A stretch of 35,667 nt of DNA from CALXOD01 sp964402715 (GCA_964402715.1 CAYODJ010000023.1:1-35667); one strand, 5' to 3'; numbered from the stretch's first letter, positions 24,588 to 32,082 are shown. Translations and numbers: made by a program. The notes: generated from the letters alone by a model not told the origin.

Positions 24588-25157
24588 CTACGGCGAGGAA
24601 GCGCCGTCGGGCGCGGTTCCCTCTTTCTCCTGATCACCCGTCCGGAAGCGTATGAACACTCCCCGGATAATCCGGCGGTAGTCCCGCGCGGTCGGCGGGG
24701 CACGGTTAAATTCCGGCTGGAACCAGAGACGATCGGCCTGTCCGTATCCCGAGCCGAAGTCCCTCTGCAGCTGCGTGAACGCGCCGCTCCGTCCGGCGTC
24801 GGCGGATTCCGCAGAGCGCATGTACGTCGCTCCGTCCGCAGCGTCTCCGTCCGGGACGATCTGGGACGCCGTGATCAGCACGGCATGAGCTCCCCTGGCC
24901 TCGGCCTCGGAGGCCATTCTCCGCTCCAGCTCATCCCCGGTGACATCCCTGTAGTTGCCGTAGACGGCGGCGCGACCGATGACGTCGTACGGCTTGCCGA
25001 TCTGTCCGGCGTCGTGATAGACGGCGGCGCTGTCCGTCGGTTCGAATGAATCGCCGTCGTACGAGAATCCGATGCATCCGGAGACGGACAGCATCAGGAA
25101 CATTCCCGACGCGACGACAGGGAGGACTCGTCGCGCGTTGAGCAAGTGCGTAAACAC
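24588..25157 (-). CDS. Predicted lipoprotein of unknown function
   Basis: 189 aa. A hydrophobic N-terminus (VLPVVASGMFLMLSVSGC) ends in a lipobox, with Cys near residue 28. The mature part is soluble, with YDVIGRAAVYGNYRDVTGDELERRMASEAEARGAHAVLI, a pattern common in small envelope proteins whose region resembles a heavy-metal-like or YbjQ-type alpha/beta fold; I do not assign a family. The start is GTG at 25157, with a weak ribosome site; the internal ATG before the lipobox is less likely. It is divergent from dapA. Confidence 0.6.
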   Translation of the reverse strand: MFTHLLNARRVLPVVASGMFLMLSVSGCIGFSYDGDSFEPTDSAAVYHDAGQIGKPYDVIGRAAVYGNYRDVTGDELERRMASEAEARGAHAVLITASQIVPDGDAADGATYMRSAESADAGRSGAFTQLQRDFGSGYGQADRLWFQPEFNRAPPTARDYRRIIRGVFIRFRTGDQEKEGTAPDGASSP

Positions 25158-25227
25158 TGATCACACCCCCATGCTGAGAAGTTCCGGCCCTGCCGTGAAT
25201 TCCGGCTCCGACCGGTGATCGCCCGTT

Positions 25228-25256
25228 ACGATATCACCGTGATGCCGCTTTTGCAA
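25228..25256 (-). promoter_or_regulatory. Promoter of the 189-aa lipoprotein gene
   Basis: Minus strand TTGCAA (25251-25256), 17-bp spacer, TATCGT (25228-25233). The -35 lies within an 11-bp sequence (25248-25258) that is repeated in inverted orientation at 25316-25326. Confidence 0.65.
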
Positions 25257-25317
25257 ACGTCGATGCGGCGCGCGCCGGTGAATGCGCGGATCCGATGCGG
25301 ATTTTAGCGCCGTGTGT

Positions 25318-25346
25318 TTGCAAAAGAGACGGGCCGGAGGTATTTT
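25318..25346 (+). promoter_or_regulatory. Promoter of dapA
   Basis: TTGCAA (25318-25323), 17-bp spacer, TATTTT (25341-25346). The leader is about 100 nt. It mirrors the divergent lipoprotein promoter. Confidence 0.65.
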
Positions 25347-25450
25347 TACGGCGCCGCCGGATCGTGCGCGGGCGCGTGCGCCGTTTCTTTTTGAAATATT
25401 TATCTGGACGGTCGGACCGAGGTTCACAAATTTCTGGAGATGATGCCGCT

Positions 25451-26323
25451 ATGAAAATCGGAGGCGTTTACACCGCTTTGATCACGCCGTTTGCCGACGG
25501 AGCCGTGGATTACGAGACGTTGCGGAAACTGGTGGAGAGACAGGTCAAATCCGGAGTCGCCGGAGTCGTGCCGGTCGGAACCAGCGGCGAATCGCCGACA
25601 CTGTCCTACGAGGAGCACTGCAGAGTGATCCGGACGGTGATCGAGCAGGTCGGCGGCCGCTGTCAGGTCATCGCCGGCACCGGAGCCAACTCCACGGCGG
25701 AGGCGATCGAGCTTACCAGACGCGCTCGGGAGGACGGCGCGGACGCGACGCTGCAGGTGACGCCGTATTACAACAAGCCGACGCAGGAGGGGTTGTTCCG
25801 GCATTTTTCGGCCGTGGCGGATCAGGGAGGTCTGCCGGTGGTGCTGTACAACATACCCGGCCGGTGCGGCGTGCCGATCGCGGAAGGCACGGTGGCGCGC
25901 CTGAGCCGCAATCCGATGGTGGCGGCGGTCAAGGAGGCGGGCGGCAGCGTGGATCGCGTCTCCGCCATCCGTGAGCTCTGCGACCTCGCCGTCCTCTGCG
26001 GCGACGATTCGCTGACGCTGCCGATGATGTCGGTGGGCGCGGTCGGCGTGGTGAGCGTGGCTTCCAATCTGATTCCGGAGGAGATGGTGCGCATGGTCGG
26101 TTCTTTCGCAGCAGGCGACGTCTCGGCGGCGCTTAGTCTGCACCGGAAATATTACGGACTGTTCCGGGATCTGTTCATCGAAACCAACCCGATCCCCATC
26201 AAGTGCGCGATGGCCATGACCGGATGGATTCGCGAGGAATACCGGCTGCCGCTCTGCGGAATGAGCGGACCGGACCGCGACCGGCTCGCGGATACGCTCA
26301 GGCGCTGCGGTCTGCTTTCGTAG
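25451..26323 (+). CDS. dapA: 4-hydroxy-tetrahydrodipicolinate synthase
   Basis: 290-aa TIM-barrel enzyme condensing pyruvate and aspartate semialdehyde at the entry of diaminopimelate and lysine synthesis. The Schiff-base Lys161 (AAVKEAGG), Tyr133 and Arg138 (YNIPGR) fall at the same positions as in E. coli DapA. The Thr-Thr pair is Thr44-Ser45 (VGTSGESPT), a common variant. The start ATG 25451 with GGAG 11 nt upstream gives the normal length; the frame is open further upstream without support. Single gene with its own promoter. Confidence 0.95.
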   Translation: MKIGGVYTALITPFADGAVDYETLRKLVERQVKSGVAGVVPVGTSGESPTLSYEEHCRVIRTVIEQVGGRCQVIAGTGANSTAEAIELTRRAREDGADATLQVTPYYNKPTQEGLFRHFSAVADQGGLPVVLYNIPGRCGVPIAEGTVARLSRNPMVAAVKEAGGSVDRVSAIRELCDLAVLCGDDSLTLPMMSVGAVGVVSVASNLIPEEMVRMVGSFAAGDVSAALSLHRKYYGLFRDLFIETNPIPIKCAMAMTGWIREEYRLPLCGMSGPDRDRLADTLRRCGLLS

Positions 26324-26423
26324 CCGCCGGGGCCGGACGGTGCGTCGGAGGACACGCGGGCGCGGCGCGCCGGCTCCGGTTGCCGCGTCCGCCGCCGGGA
26401 CGGCGGAACGGCTCGTCCGTACG

Positions 26424-26963
26424 TCAGAAGGCGTTGTCGCTCCGGCAGACCGGACAGGACGCGCCCGGCACGGTGCTTTCGATGGCTCCGCAGTGACGGC
26501 ATTCCATGAAGCGCTTGGATTTCGGCGGCGTCTGCTTTCCGCCCGAGGTCTGCGGCTCGGCCTTTGATTCCGACTCCAGTTTCGCCAGCAGCGCGGCGAA
26601 ACGTTCCTCATGACGCTTCTCGACTCCGGCGATGCGCTCAAACAACGCGGCGGTGGTGTCGAAACCCTCCTGTCGCGCCTGTTCGGCGAACCTGACGTAC
26701 ATGGTGCTGGATTCCTCGTGTTCGCCGGCGATGGCGGTCTTCAGATTGGCGGCGGTTCTGCCGACGCCGACGAGTTCGTTGTACCATATCCTGGCGTGTT
26801 CGCGTTCGTTTTCGGCGGCGGATTCGAACGCGTCGGCGATCTCATGGAGTCCCTCCCTGCGCGCGGCCGCCGCGAAGAAGCTGTATTTGTTCCTGACCAT
26901 CGACTCACCCGCGAACGCCTGCTGCAGATTTCTGGCGGTCTGAGACTCATGATAGTTCGGCAT
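26424..26963 (-). CDS. Rubrerythrin family protein with C-terminal rubredoxin-like domain
   Basis: 179 aa. Diiron ligands are seen in AGESMVRNKY (Glu20), ENEREHA (Glu53, His56), GEHEES (about 81) and EKRHEERF (about 115). A Lys/Pro/Ser-rich linker (residues 132-150) leads to a rubredoxin-like module with CRHC and CPVC. It is clearly divergent from the rubrerythrin at 6155-6730, with a longer linker and a shorter Cys domain. A peroxidase role in oxygen defence is expected. The start ATG 26963 has AAGGAG 8 nt upstream. It has its own promoter and converges with dapA. Confidence 0.9.
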   Translation of the reverse strand: MPNYHESQTARNLQQAFAGESMVRNKYSFFAAAARREGLHEIADAFESAAENEREHARIWYNELVGVGRTAANLKTAIAGEHEESSTMYVRFAEQARQEGFDTTAALFERIAGVEKRHEERFAALLAKLESESKAEPQTSGGKQTPPKSKRFMECRHCGAIESTVPGASCPVCRSDNAF

Positions 26964-27021
26964 AAGCACGTCTCCTTATCTGTTGTGAAGAAAGCCCGCA
27001 TTGAAGAACGCGGCACGCCAT

Positions 27022-27050
27022 ACGATAGCATTCACCGCGTCCGGTTGCAA
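27022..27050 (-). promoter_or_regulatory. Promoter of rubrerythrin 2
   Basis: Minus strand TTGCAA (27045-27050), 17-bp spacer, TATCGT (27022-27027). The leader is about 50 nt. It is independent of the small RNA unit upstream. Confidence 0.65.
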
Positions 27051-27215
27051 TTCGCGGGAGGCGGTTTTGCCGAATGCGCCGTCGCGCCGTCGGTCCGGGG
27101 GCCGGTCCGGGAGGAGCGGGACGCCGCCGACTGAAAGCCGCGGTTCGCGAGGGCGGGGGACGAAGGCGGACGGCGAACCGGGATATGCGGCCGCGGATTC
27201 CGGCCGAATCCGGGC

Positions 27216-27312
27216 AAAAAAAAGAAAGCAGGCTGTATCGCTCTTCGTACAAACAACAGTAAGACCTCGCGGTCCCGATGCATGACATTGTTCAGAGATT
27301 GACCTGCTTTCT
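27216..27312 (-). ncRNA. Candidate small RNA, about 97 nt
   Basis: On the minus strand a transcript starting near 27312 would begin AGAAAGCAGG, and its complement CCTGCTTTCT at 27232-27223 closes the molecule and runs directly into a T tract (27223-27216). Inside, a GGGACC/GGTCTT stem is capped by a GCGA tetraloop (GNRA type). Below it an eight-pair GAACAATG stem including wobble pairs and a CTCT/AGAG stem are separated by asymmetric internal loops. A promoter ends seven bases before the predicted 5' end. No open frame with ribosome site lies within it. It does not match tRNA, tmRNA, SRP or RNase P RNA as I know them. Confidence 0.65.
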
Positions 27313-27319
27313 GGTGGAT

Positions 27320-27348
27320 ACCTTAATGCCGGAACGTTGAAAATGCAA
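27320..27348 (-). promoter_or_regulatory. Promoter of the candidate small RNA
   Basis: Minus strand TTGCAT (27343-27348), 17-bp spacer, TAAGGT (27320-27325), identical in both hexamers and spacing to the promoter at 31264-31292. The predicted start coincides with the 5' base of the closing stem. Confidence 0.65.
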
Positions 27349-27430
27349 GCGTCATTCCGCAGAAAACGCGGGTTTTCTTGACGCGGCATGCGGGATCAAG
27401 GAGCCTTTTCCCGGCGGCGCGCCGCCGGAT

Positions 27431-27459
27431 TTGAAATCGGCCCGGGCGGATGTTATATT
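27431..27459 (+). promoter_or_regulatory. Promoter of serA
   Basis: TTGAAA (27431-27436), 17-bp spacer, TATATT (27454-27459). The leader is about 135 nt. Confidence 0.65.
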
Positions 27460-27601
27460 GCCGGGTTCTTTTTCAGAACTCGGTTCCGACATCCGTTCTT
27501 TGTTCCCGCCGCCGTCCGGATCGGCGGAAGAGCGGGTGACGACGGGGGGCGGACGCCGGACGCTGGATTGCGCCGTCGAAAATTTCCGGGGGAGGTGACG
27601 A

Positions 27602-29182
27602 ATGCATAAAGTTTTAATCCCAACCAAACTGGACAAAATCGCCGCGGATCTGCTGACGCGGCAGGGCTATCAGGTGACGCACGACGCCTCGTCGCCGCTG
27701 GCGGACGCGGCGTCCCGGTGTTCCGACGCGGAGGTGCTGATCGTCCGCAGCGAGCCTGTTTCGTCCGAAATCATCGACATGCTGCCGAATCTGAAGCTGA
27801 TTGTCCGCGCCGGGGCGGGATTCAACACCATCGACGTCAAATACGCGCGCAAGCGCGGCGTCGACGTGATGAACACGCCCGGGGCGAACTCCAACGCCGT
27901 GGCCGAGGAAGTGATCGCCATGATTCTTGCGGTTTACCGGCATGTGATCCCCGCCGACGCGTCCACCCGGGCCGGCAACTGGGAGAAAAGCAGGTTCATG
28001 GGGAGCGAACTGACCGGCAAGACCGTCGGCGTTCTCGGCCTCGGGCACATCGGACAGCTTCTTGTGAAGCGTCTGTCTGGATTCGAGGTTCAAGTGCTGG
28101 GATATGACCCCATGATTTCGCCGGCGTCCGCGGAAAAGCTCAATGTGAAGCTTGTGCCGGTGGAGGAGATCTTCACGCGGGCGGACGTGGTTTCGCTGCA
28201 CATTCCCGAGAACAACGAGACGCGCGGGATGATCGACCGCCGGCTGCTGGAGCTGATGAAGCCAGGAGCCGTGCTGGTCAACTGCGCGCGGGCCGGCATC
28301 GTCAACGAGACCGATCTGTTCGCCGCGAAGCAGCAGAAGAAAATCTTCTACTGCAACGACGTGTACGCCGCGGACGCCCCCGGGCCGAAGTCCATAGCCG
28401 GCGCGGCCGACGTCATGCTTCCCCACCTCGGCGCGAACACCCATGAGGCCAACTCCATGGCGGCGCGCAGAGCTGCGGAGCAGACGATCGCCTATTTCGA
28501 GCAGGGCATCACCAGTTTCGTGGTCAACAAGGCGGTGCCGGACGGTCTGGACATCAGATACCAGCAGCTCGCCTACGTTCTGACCAGCCTGGCCTACTCG
28601 TACCTCGGCCGGGACAAGAATCCGACGAGGATAGAGACCAGCTTTTACGGGGATCTGGCCCGTTTCGCGCCATGGATGACCGCGCCGATCGTGGCCGGAG
28701 TCGCGGCGGAATTCGCGGCCGACAGCGGCGCGGCGGATGCGGAGAAATGCCTGAGGGACAGCGGAGTGGAGTACGTGAACCGCGAAGTCGACAACGGCAA
28801 GCACTACGGCAATTCCGTGACCATCGACCTCGCCGCGGGCGACGGCGGCGACCTGGTGCGGAAAGTCAGCGTGCGCGGCACGATCGTCGAGAACCGTCTG
28901 ATGATTTCCCGCATCAACCGCTTTGACGATCTCTATCTGGAGCCGAGCGGCAACCATCTGTTCGTCGAGTACGCCGACGAGCCGGGGATCATCGGAAGAA
29001 TCGCCGGTATTCTCGGCGAGAAGAACATCAACATCATCGACATCCGTGCGCCGCAGGATCTGGCGAAAGGCCGTTCGCTGTGCGTGGTGAAGACCAACGT
29101 CGCGGTGCCGGATATGCTGATAGAGAAAATCCGCGAGGCGGTCAGGGCGGAGCGGGCGTTTCAGTTCGGATACGGCGTCTGA
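27602..29182 (+). CDS. serA: D-3-phosphoglycerate dehydrogenase with ACT domain
   Basis: 526 aa, the length of type 1 enzymes with an intervening ASB domain and C-terminal ACT domain. It catalyses the first step of serine synthesis, oxidising 3-phosphoglycerate with NAD+. The Rossmann motif GLGHIG is at 146-151, catalytic Arg230 in NCARAGIV and His275 in LPHLGANT. The position usually held by the catalytic Glu appears to be Asp (DVYAADAP, about 258). The ACT domain near 450-526 (LFVEYADEPGIIGRIAGILGEKNIN) suggests serine feedback. GGGGGAGG precedes the ATG. Confidence 0.93.
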   Translation: MHKVLIPTKLDKIAADLLTRQGYQVTHDASSPLADAASRCSDAEVLIVRSEPVSSEIIDMLPNLKLIVRAGAGFNTIDVKYARKRGVDVMNTPGANSNAVAEEVIAMILAVYRHVIPADASTRAGNWEKSRFMGSELTGKTVGVLGLGHIGQLLVKRLSGFEVQVLGYDPMISPASAEKLNVKLVPVEEIFTRADVVSLHIPENNETRGMIDRRLLELMKPGAVLVNCARAGIVNETDLFAAKQQKKIFYCNDVYAADAPGPKSIAGAADVMLPHLGANTHEANSMAARRAAEQTIAYFEQGITSFVVNKAVPDGLDIRYQQLAYVLTSLAYSYLGRDKNPTRIETSFYGDLARFAPWMTAPIVAGVAAEFAADSGAADAEKCLRDSGVEYVNREVDNGKHYGNSVTIDLAAGDGGDLVRKVSVRGTIVENRLMISRINRFDDLYLEPSGNHLFVEYADEPGIIGRIAGILGEKNINIIDIRAPQDLAKGRSLCVVKTNVAVPDMLIEKIREAVRAERAFQFGYGV

Positions 29183-29211
29183 CGGCGTGCCCGCCGCAAA
29201 CCGCTTCCGCG

Positions 29212-29233
29212 CCGTGCGCCGATCGGCGCACGG
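29212..29233. terminator. Perfect 22-bp palindrome between convergent genes
   Basis: A fully symmetrical sequence with 11-bp arms (arm CCGTGCGCCGA, centre GATC) lies 29 bases after serA and 5 bases after the stop of the opposing membrane protein gene. It would form a 9-bp hairpin with a 4-nt loop in either transcript, a possible bidirectional terminator although T runs are absent. Confidence 0.5.
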
Positions 29234-29238
29234 GTGAA

Positions 29239-30231
29239 TCACCGTTCCCGCCGGGTCTCCGCCGTATCCTCCTCCGGCGTCGCGGCCCGGAAGTGTTCCA
29301 GCGTCGACATGACGATTCCGACCAGGTATCCGGCGGCGAGCACCGCCGCGCCGGCCAGATATTCGGCGTGGCGGACAAGCAGGTATAATCCGACCGCGGC
29401 GGAACCCAGCAGGGTCAGCGAGCTCAAAAACCGCCATTTGTCGGCGCGGCGGATGAGCAGCAGCAGGATGTAGATGGCGTTCACGCCCGGCGCCAGATAG
29501 AACATCAGCGGCAGTTGTTCCTCCCGTCGTCCGCGCCAGCCGGAGACTGCGCCGTACAGCCAGCCTGCAGCCAGCAGCGCGACGGCGGCGTACAGCCAGG
29601 CGGACGAACCGGCGCGGACGGCCCGCGCGGCCGCAGTCAGTGACAGGACGTAGGAGCACAGTCCGGCGACGGGGCCGGCGCCGGGACGCAGCGACTGCAG
29701 CAGCAGCCAGACAGGATAGACCAGGTGAGCACCGGGGATCAGCGCCGCACGACGGATGCTCCTGTTCGGGGCGGACGGCGGCCGCCGCGGCGACGGCGGC
29801 ACGGCGTGGGATCGACCCGGCGGAGGCCGGGTAGAATCCGGAGTCACCCGGGGAATCTCCCCTTCGGCGTGTTCCGGCTCGCGCGGCGGACTGCGCACGG
29901 GGCGGCGGTCGGATGCGCCGCCGGCCGTGTCAGGCGCGGCGCCGTCCGGCATTATTCCGCGCAGTTCGGTCAGCGCCGATTCACAGGCTTTTTCGAAAAA
30001 GGACGAGTCCACGCCGGCCAGCTCCGCGTCCGCGCTTTCGTGCGCCGCCTTGTTGCGGACCGAGGCGATGTAATGCAGCAGCTGCACCGTGGACGCGGGC
30101 AGCAGATCCTCCAGCGAATTGGTGAGTTCATGGATACCGGATCCGGCCGCACCGCAGCGCCGCAGGGCGCTTTCAACATTTCCTGCGCTGACGATGATGC
30201 GGCCGACGAACTCGATGCGGTTGGCTTCGAT
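29239..30231 (-). CDS. HEPN/DUF4145-like membrane protein with possible AUC start
   Basis: About 330 aa. The N-terminal 70 residues are helical and end in LLHYIASVRNKAAHES, which matches the R-x4-H / RNxxAHE signature of DUF4145 and related HEPN-fold domains. A Pro/Arg-rich linker follows, then about six membrane helices from residue 160 to 315. An AUC codon at 30231 has GGAGG 8 nt upstream and directly follows an in-frame stop. The first standard start, GTG at 30087, has no ribosome site and would cut the helical domain. Function unknown. It lies downstream of rsmI with its own TATACT promoter. Confidence 0.6.
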   Translation of the reverse strand: MEANRIEFVGRIIVSAGNVESALRRCGAAGSGIHELTNSLEDLLPASTVQLLHYIASVRNKAAHESADAELAGVDSSFFEKACESALTELRGIMPDGAAPDTAGGASDRRPVRSPPREPEHAEGEIPRVTPDSTRPPPGRSHAVPPSPRRPPSAPNRSIRRAALIPGAHLVYPVWLLLQSLRPGAGPVAGLCSYVLSLTAAARAVRAGSSAWLYAAVALLAAGWLYGAVSGWRGRREEQLPLMFYLAPGVNAIYILLLLIRRADKWRFLSSLTLLGSAAVGLYLLVRHAEYLAGAAVLAAGYLVGIVMSTLEHFRAATPEEDTAETRRER

Positions 30232-30316
30232 GTTTCAGCCCTCCGGTGATTTGTTTGCTTTTGCGGCGGCGGACGGAGGCGCGGTCTCTCCGTCCGGCTG
30301 CCGGATCAGGGTTTAC

Positions 30317-30343
30317 AGTATAGGGGGACGGGGACGAAATCAA
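30317..30343 (-). promoter_or_regulatory. Promoter of the HEPN-like membrane protein gene
   Basis: Minus strand TATACT (30317-30322) with TTGATT 15 bp upstream (30338-30343). The start would lie about 80 nt before the AUC codon, so the transcript covers the proposed N-terminal region. Confidence 0.5.
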
Positions 30344-30382
30344 ACATCTTCACTTCTTTCGCGCGGTTTTCCTTACCGGTTC

Positions 30383-31261
30383 TCACGGCGGACACGGGAC
30401 GTCGGTCGGAGAGGAAGACTCGGCCTTCCGCTCTCCGGCGGCGGACGGCGCCGCCGTCCGCGCTCTCTCTTCCCGAGCCGCCGGCGCAGGCGCGGACGCG
30501 CGCCGGCCGCGTCGGCGATTCTCCCGCATGCGCGAGGTCTGATCGTCCTCCGGCGCGGAGGACGCGCACGAGGCGCCGATCGGACGGACGGCGACGACCA
30601 GTTCACCTCTGCAGGGAGTCTTTTCCAGCTTCATCGCGAGCTCCTGCGCCGATCCTCTGACGATTTCCTCGTGCAGTTTGGTCGCCTCCCGTATCAGCGA
30701 CACCGGTGTCTCCGGGCCAAGCTCAGCCGCGATCGTCCGCATGGTGGCGGCGATGCGGTGAGGCGATTCATAGATGAATACAGTTTTGTCCTCCGCCGCG
30801 ATGCGCTCGAAAAAATGCTTGCGTCGTCCGGGTTTTGACGGAGGGAATCCGTAAAAGGCGAAACGATCCACCGGCAGCGCCGCGGCCGTGGCCGCGAACG
30901 TCAACGCGGAAACTCCGGGTATCACCGACGGTTCGACTCCGGAGCGCACCGCCTCCCTCACCAGCAGGAACCCCGGATCCGCTACGGCGGGAGTGCCGGC
31001 GTCGGTCACCACGGCGACGCGCATGCCGCCGCGGACCATTTCCAGCAGCTTCCCCGTCTCGCGGTGTTCGTTGAACGCATGATAGCTGATCAGTCTGACG
31101 TGTATGTCGAAACGAGCCAGCAGCTGTCTGGTGCGGCGCGTGTCCTCGGCCGCGATCAGGTCGGCGCCGCGGAGAACTTCCAGTGCGCGCATGGTGATGT
31201 CGTCCAGATTTCCTATCGGCGTGCTGACCAGGTACAGCCGTCCGGCGGCGCGTTCCGGCAT
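30383..31261 (-). CDS. rsmI: 16S rRNA (cytidine(1402)-2'-O)-methyltransferase
   Basis: 292-aa tetrapyrrole-methylase-fold enzyme that methylates C1402 of 16S rRNA with S-adenosylmethionine. It opens with LYLVSTPIGNLDDITMRALEVL and AEDTRRTRQLL, and continues with TDAGTPAVADPG near residue 86, PGVSAL and the late motif GELVVAV, all diagnostic for RsmI. The C-terminal 60 residues are a low-complexity Arg/Ala/Pro/Ser tail, longer than usual. The start ATG 31261 has GGAGG 9 nt upstream. It is divergent from another ribosomal RNA modification gene. Confidence 0.95.
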   Translation of the reverse strand: MPERAAGRLYLVSTPIGNLDDITMRALEVLRGADLIAAEDTRRTRQLLARFDIHVRLISYHAFNEHRETGKLLEMVRGGMRVAVVTDAGTPAVADPGFLLVREAVRSGVEPSVIPGVSALTFAATAAALPVDRFAFYGFPPSKPGRRKHFFERIAAEDKTVFIYESPHRIAATMRTIAAELGPETPVSLIREATKLHEEIVRGSAQELAMKLEKTPCRGELVVAVRPIGASCASSAPEDDQTSRMRENRRRGRRASAPAPAAREERARTAAPSAAGERKAESSSPTDVPCPP

Positions 31262-31263
31262 GT

Positions 31264-31292
31264 TTGCATTCCTCCCGTTGACAGTGTAAGGT
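31264..31292 (+). promoter_or_regulatory. Promoter of the pseudouridine synthase gene
   Basis: TTGCAT (31264-31269), 17-bp spacer, TAAGGT (31287-31292). Transcription is predicted to start at 31299-31300, the ATG itself. Confidence 0.6.
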
Positions 31293-31299
31293 AACCCCC

Positions 31300-32082
31300 A
31301 TGGCGCGTAAAAACAAGGACTGCGGCGCGGATTCCGGCGGAGACGCCGGTTCGAGGCTGGTCAAAATCCTGGCTGAATCCGGAGTTGCATCGCGCCGCGC
31401 CGCGGGGAGGATGATCCTGTCCGGCAGGGTGACGGTCAACGGCGAGCGGACGCTTTCGCCGGGAACGCTGGTGGCGCCGTCGGACGCGGTCGAACTGGAC
31501 GGTTTCCCTCTGCCCGCCCCGGAGGGGAAGCGCTATTTCATGCTGAACAAGCCGCGCGGATTCGTCTGCACCAACTCCGACAGATTCGCCTCGCGCAAGG
31601 CGCTGGATCTTGTCCGGCCGCGCCGGCCCGTGCGGCTCTTCTCCGCGGGGAGGCTTGACAAGGACAGCGAGGGTCTGCTTCTGTTCTCCAACGACGGCGA
31701 TTTCGTGCACGCCCTGACGCACCCGCGTTACGGGATCTGCAAGGAATATGTGGTGAACACCTCGCGGGCGATGAGCGCGGCCTGCCTGTCGCGGCTGCGC
31801 CGCGGCGTCGTCGTCGACGGCGAACCGCTCAGGGCGGTCAGCATCGAGGAGCTTTCTCCGGGATGCTACCGGTTCATCTTGAACGAGGGGCGCAAGCGGG
31901 AGATCCGCCGCATGACCGCAGCGGTCGGAGCTCCGACGCGGAGGCTCCTGCGCGTGCGCGTGGGAGGTTTGCGGCTGGGCGATCTCCGCCCGGGGCAGTG
32001 GCGTGAACTTGCGCCGGAGGAGGCGATGACCGCCGCGATTCCCGAACCGGAAATCGGGGCGATTTCGCCGGATCGCTCTTGA
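31300..32082 (+). CDS. Pseudouridine synthase, RsuA/RluB family
   Basis: 260 aa. An N-terminal S4 RNA-binding domain (KILAESGVASRRAAGRMILSGRV, residues 22-44) is followed by the catalytic domain with AGRLDKDSEGLLLFSNDGD, where Asp120 is the catalytic aspartate, and the late motif NEGRKREIRRM. It isomerises a uridine in ribosomal RNA; whether it is the 23S RluB or 16S RsuA type needs phylogeny. No Shine-Dalgarno sequence precedes the ATG, and the promoter position predicts a leaderless mRNA. Confidence 0.9.
   Translation: MARKNKDCGADSGGDAGSRLVKILAESGVASRRAAGRMILSGRVTVNGERTLSPGTLVAPSDAVELDGFPLPAPEGKRYFMLNKPRGFVCTNSDRFASRKALDLVRPRRPVRLFSAGRLDKDSEGLLLFSNDGDFVHALTHPRYGICKEYVVNTSRAMSAACLSRLRRGVVVDGEPLRAVSIEELSPGCYRFILNEGRKREIRRMTAAVGAPTRRLLRVRVGGLRLGDLRPGQWRELAPEEAMTAAIPEPEIGAISPDRS

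Noticed and set aside
27216..27312. Small bacterial SRP (4.5S) RNA or 6S RNA
   Set aside because: The conserved SRP domain IV sequence with GGAA loop is absent, and about 97 nt is too short for typical 6S RNA. Kept as an unclassified small RNA.
27614..29659. 681-codon minus-strand open frame opposite serA
   Set aside because: Antisense shadow of a clearly identified gene; composition typical of a GC-rich shadow frame and no homology recognised.
30087..30089. GTG start for the HEPN-like membrane protein
   Set aside because: No ribosome site and it would begin inside the helical domain; the AUC at 30231 has a much better context.
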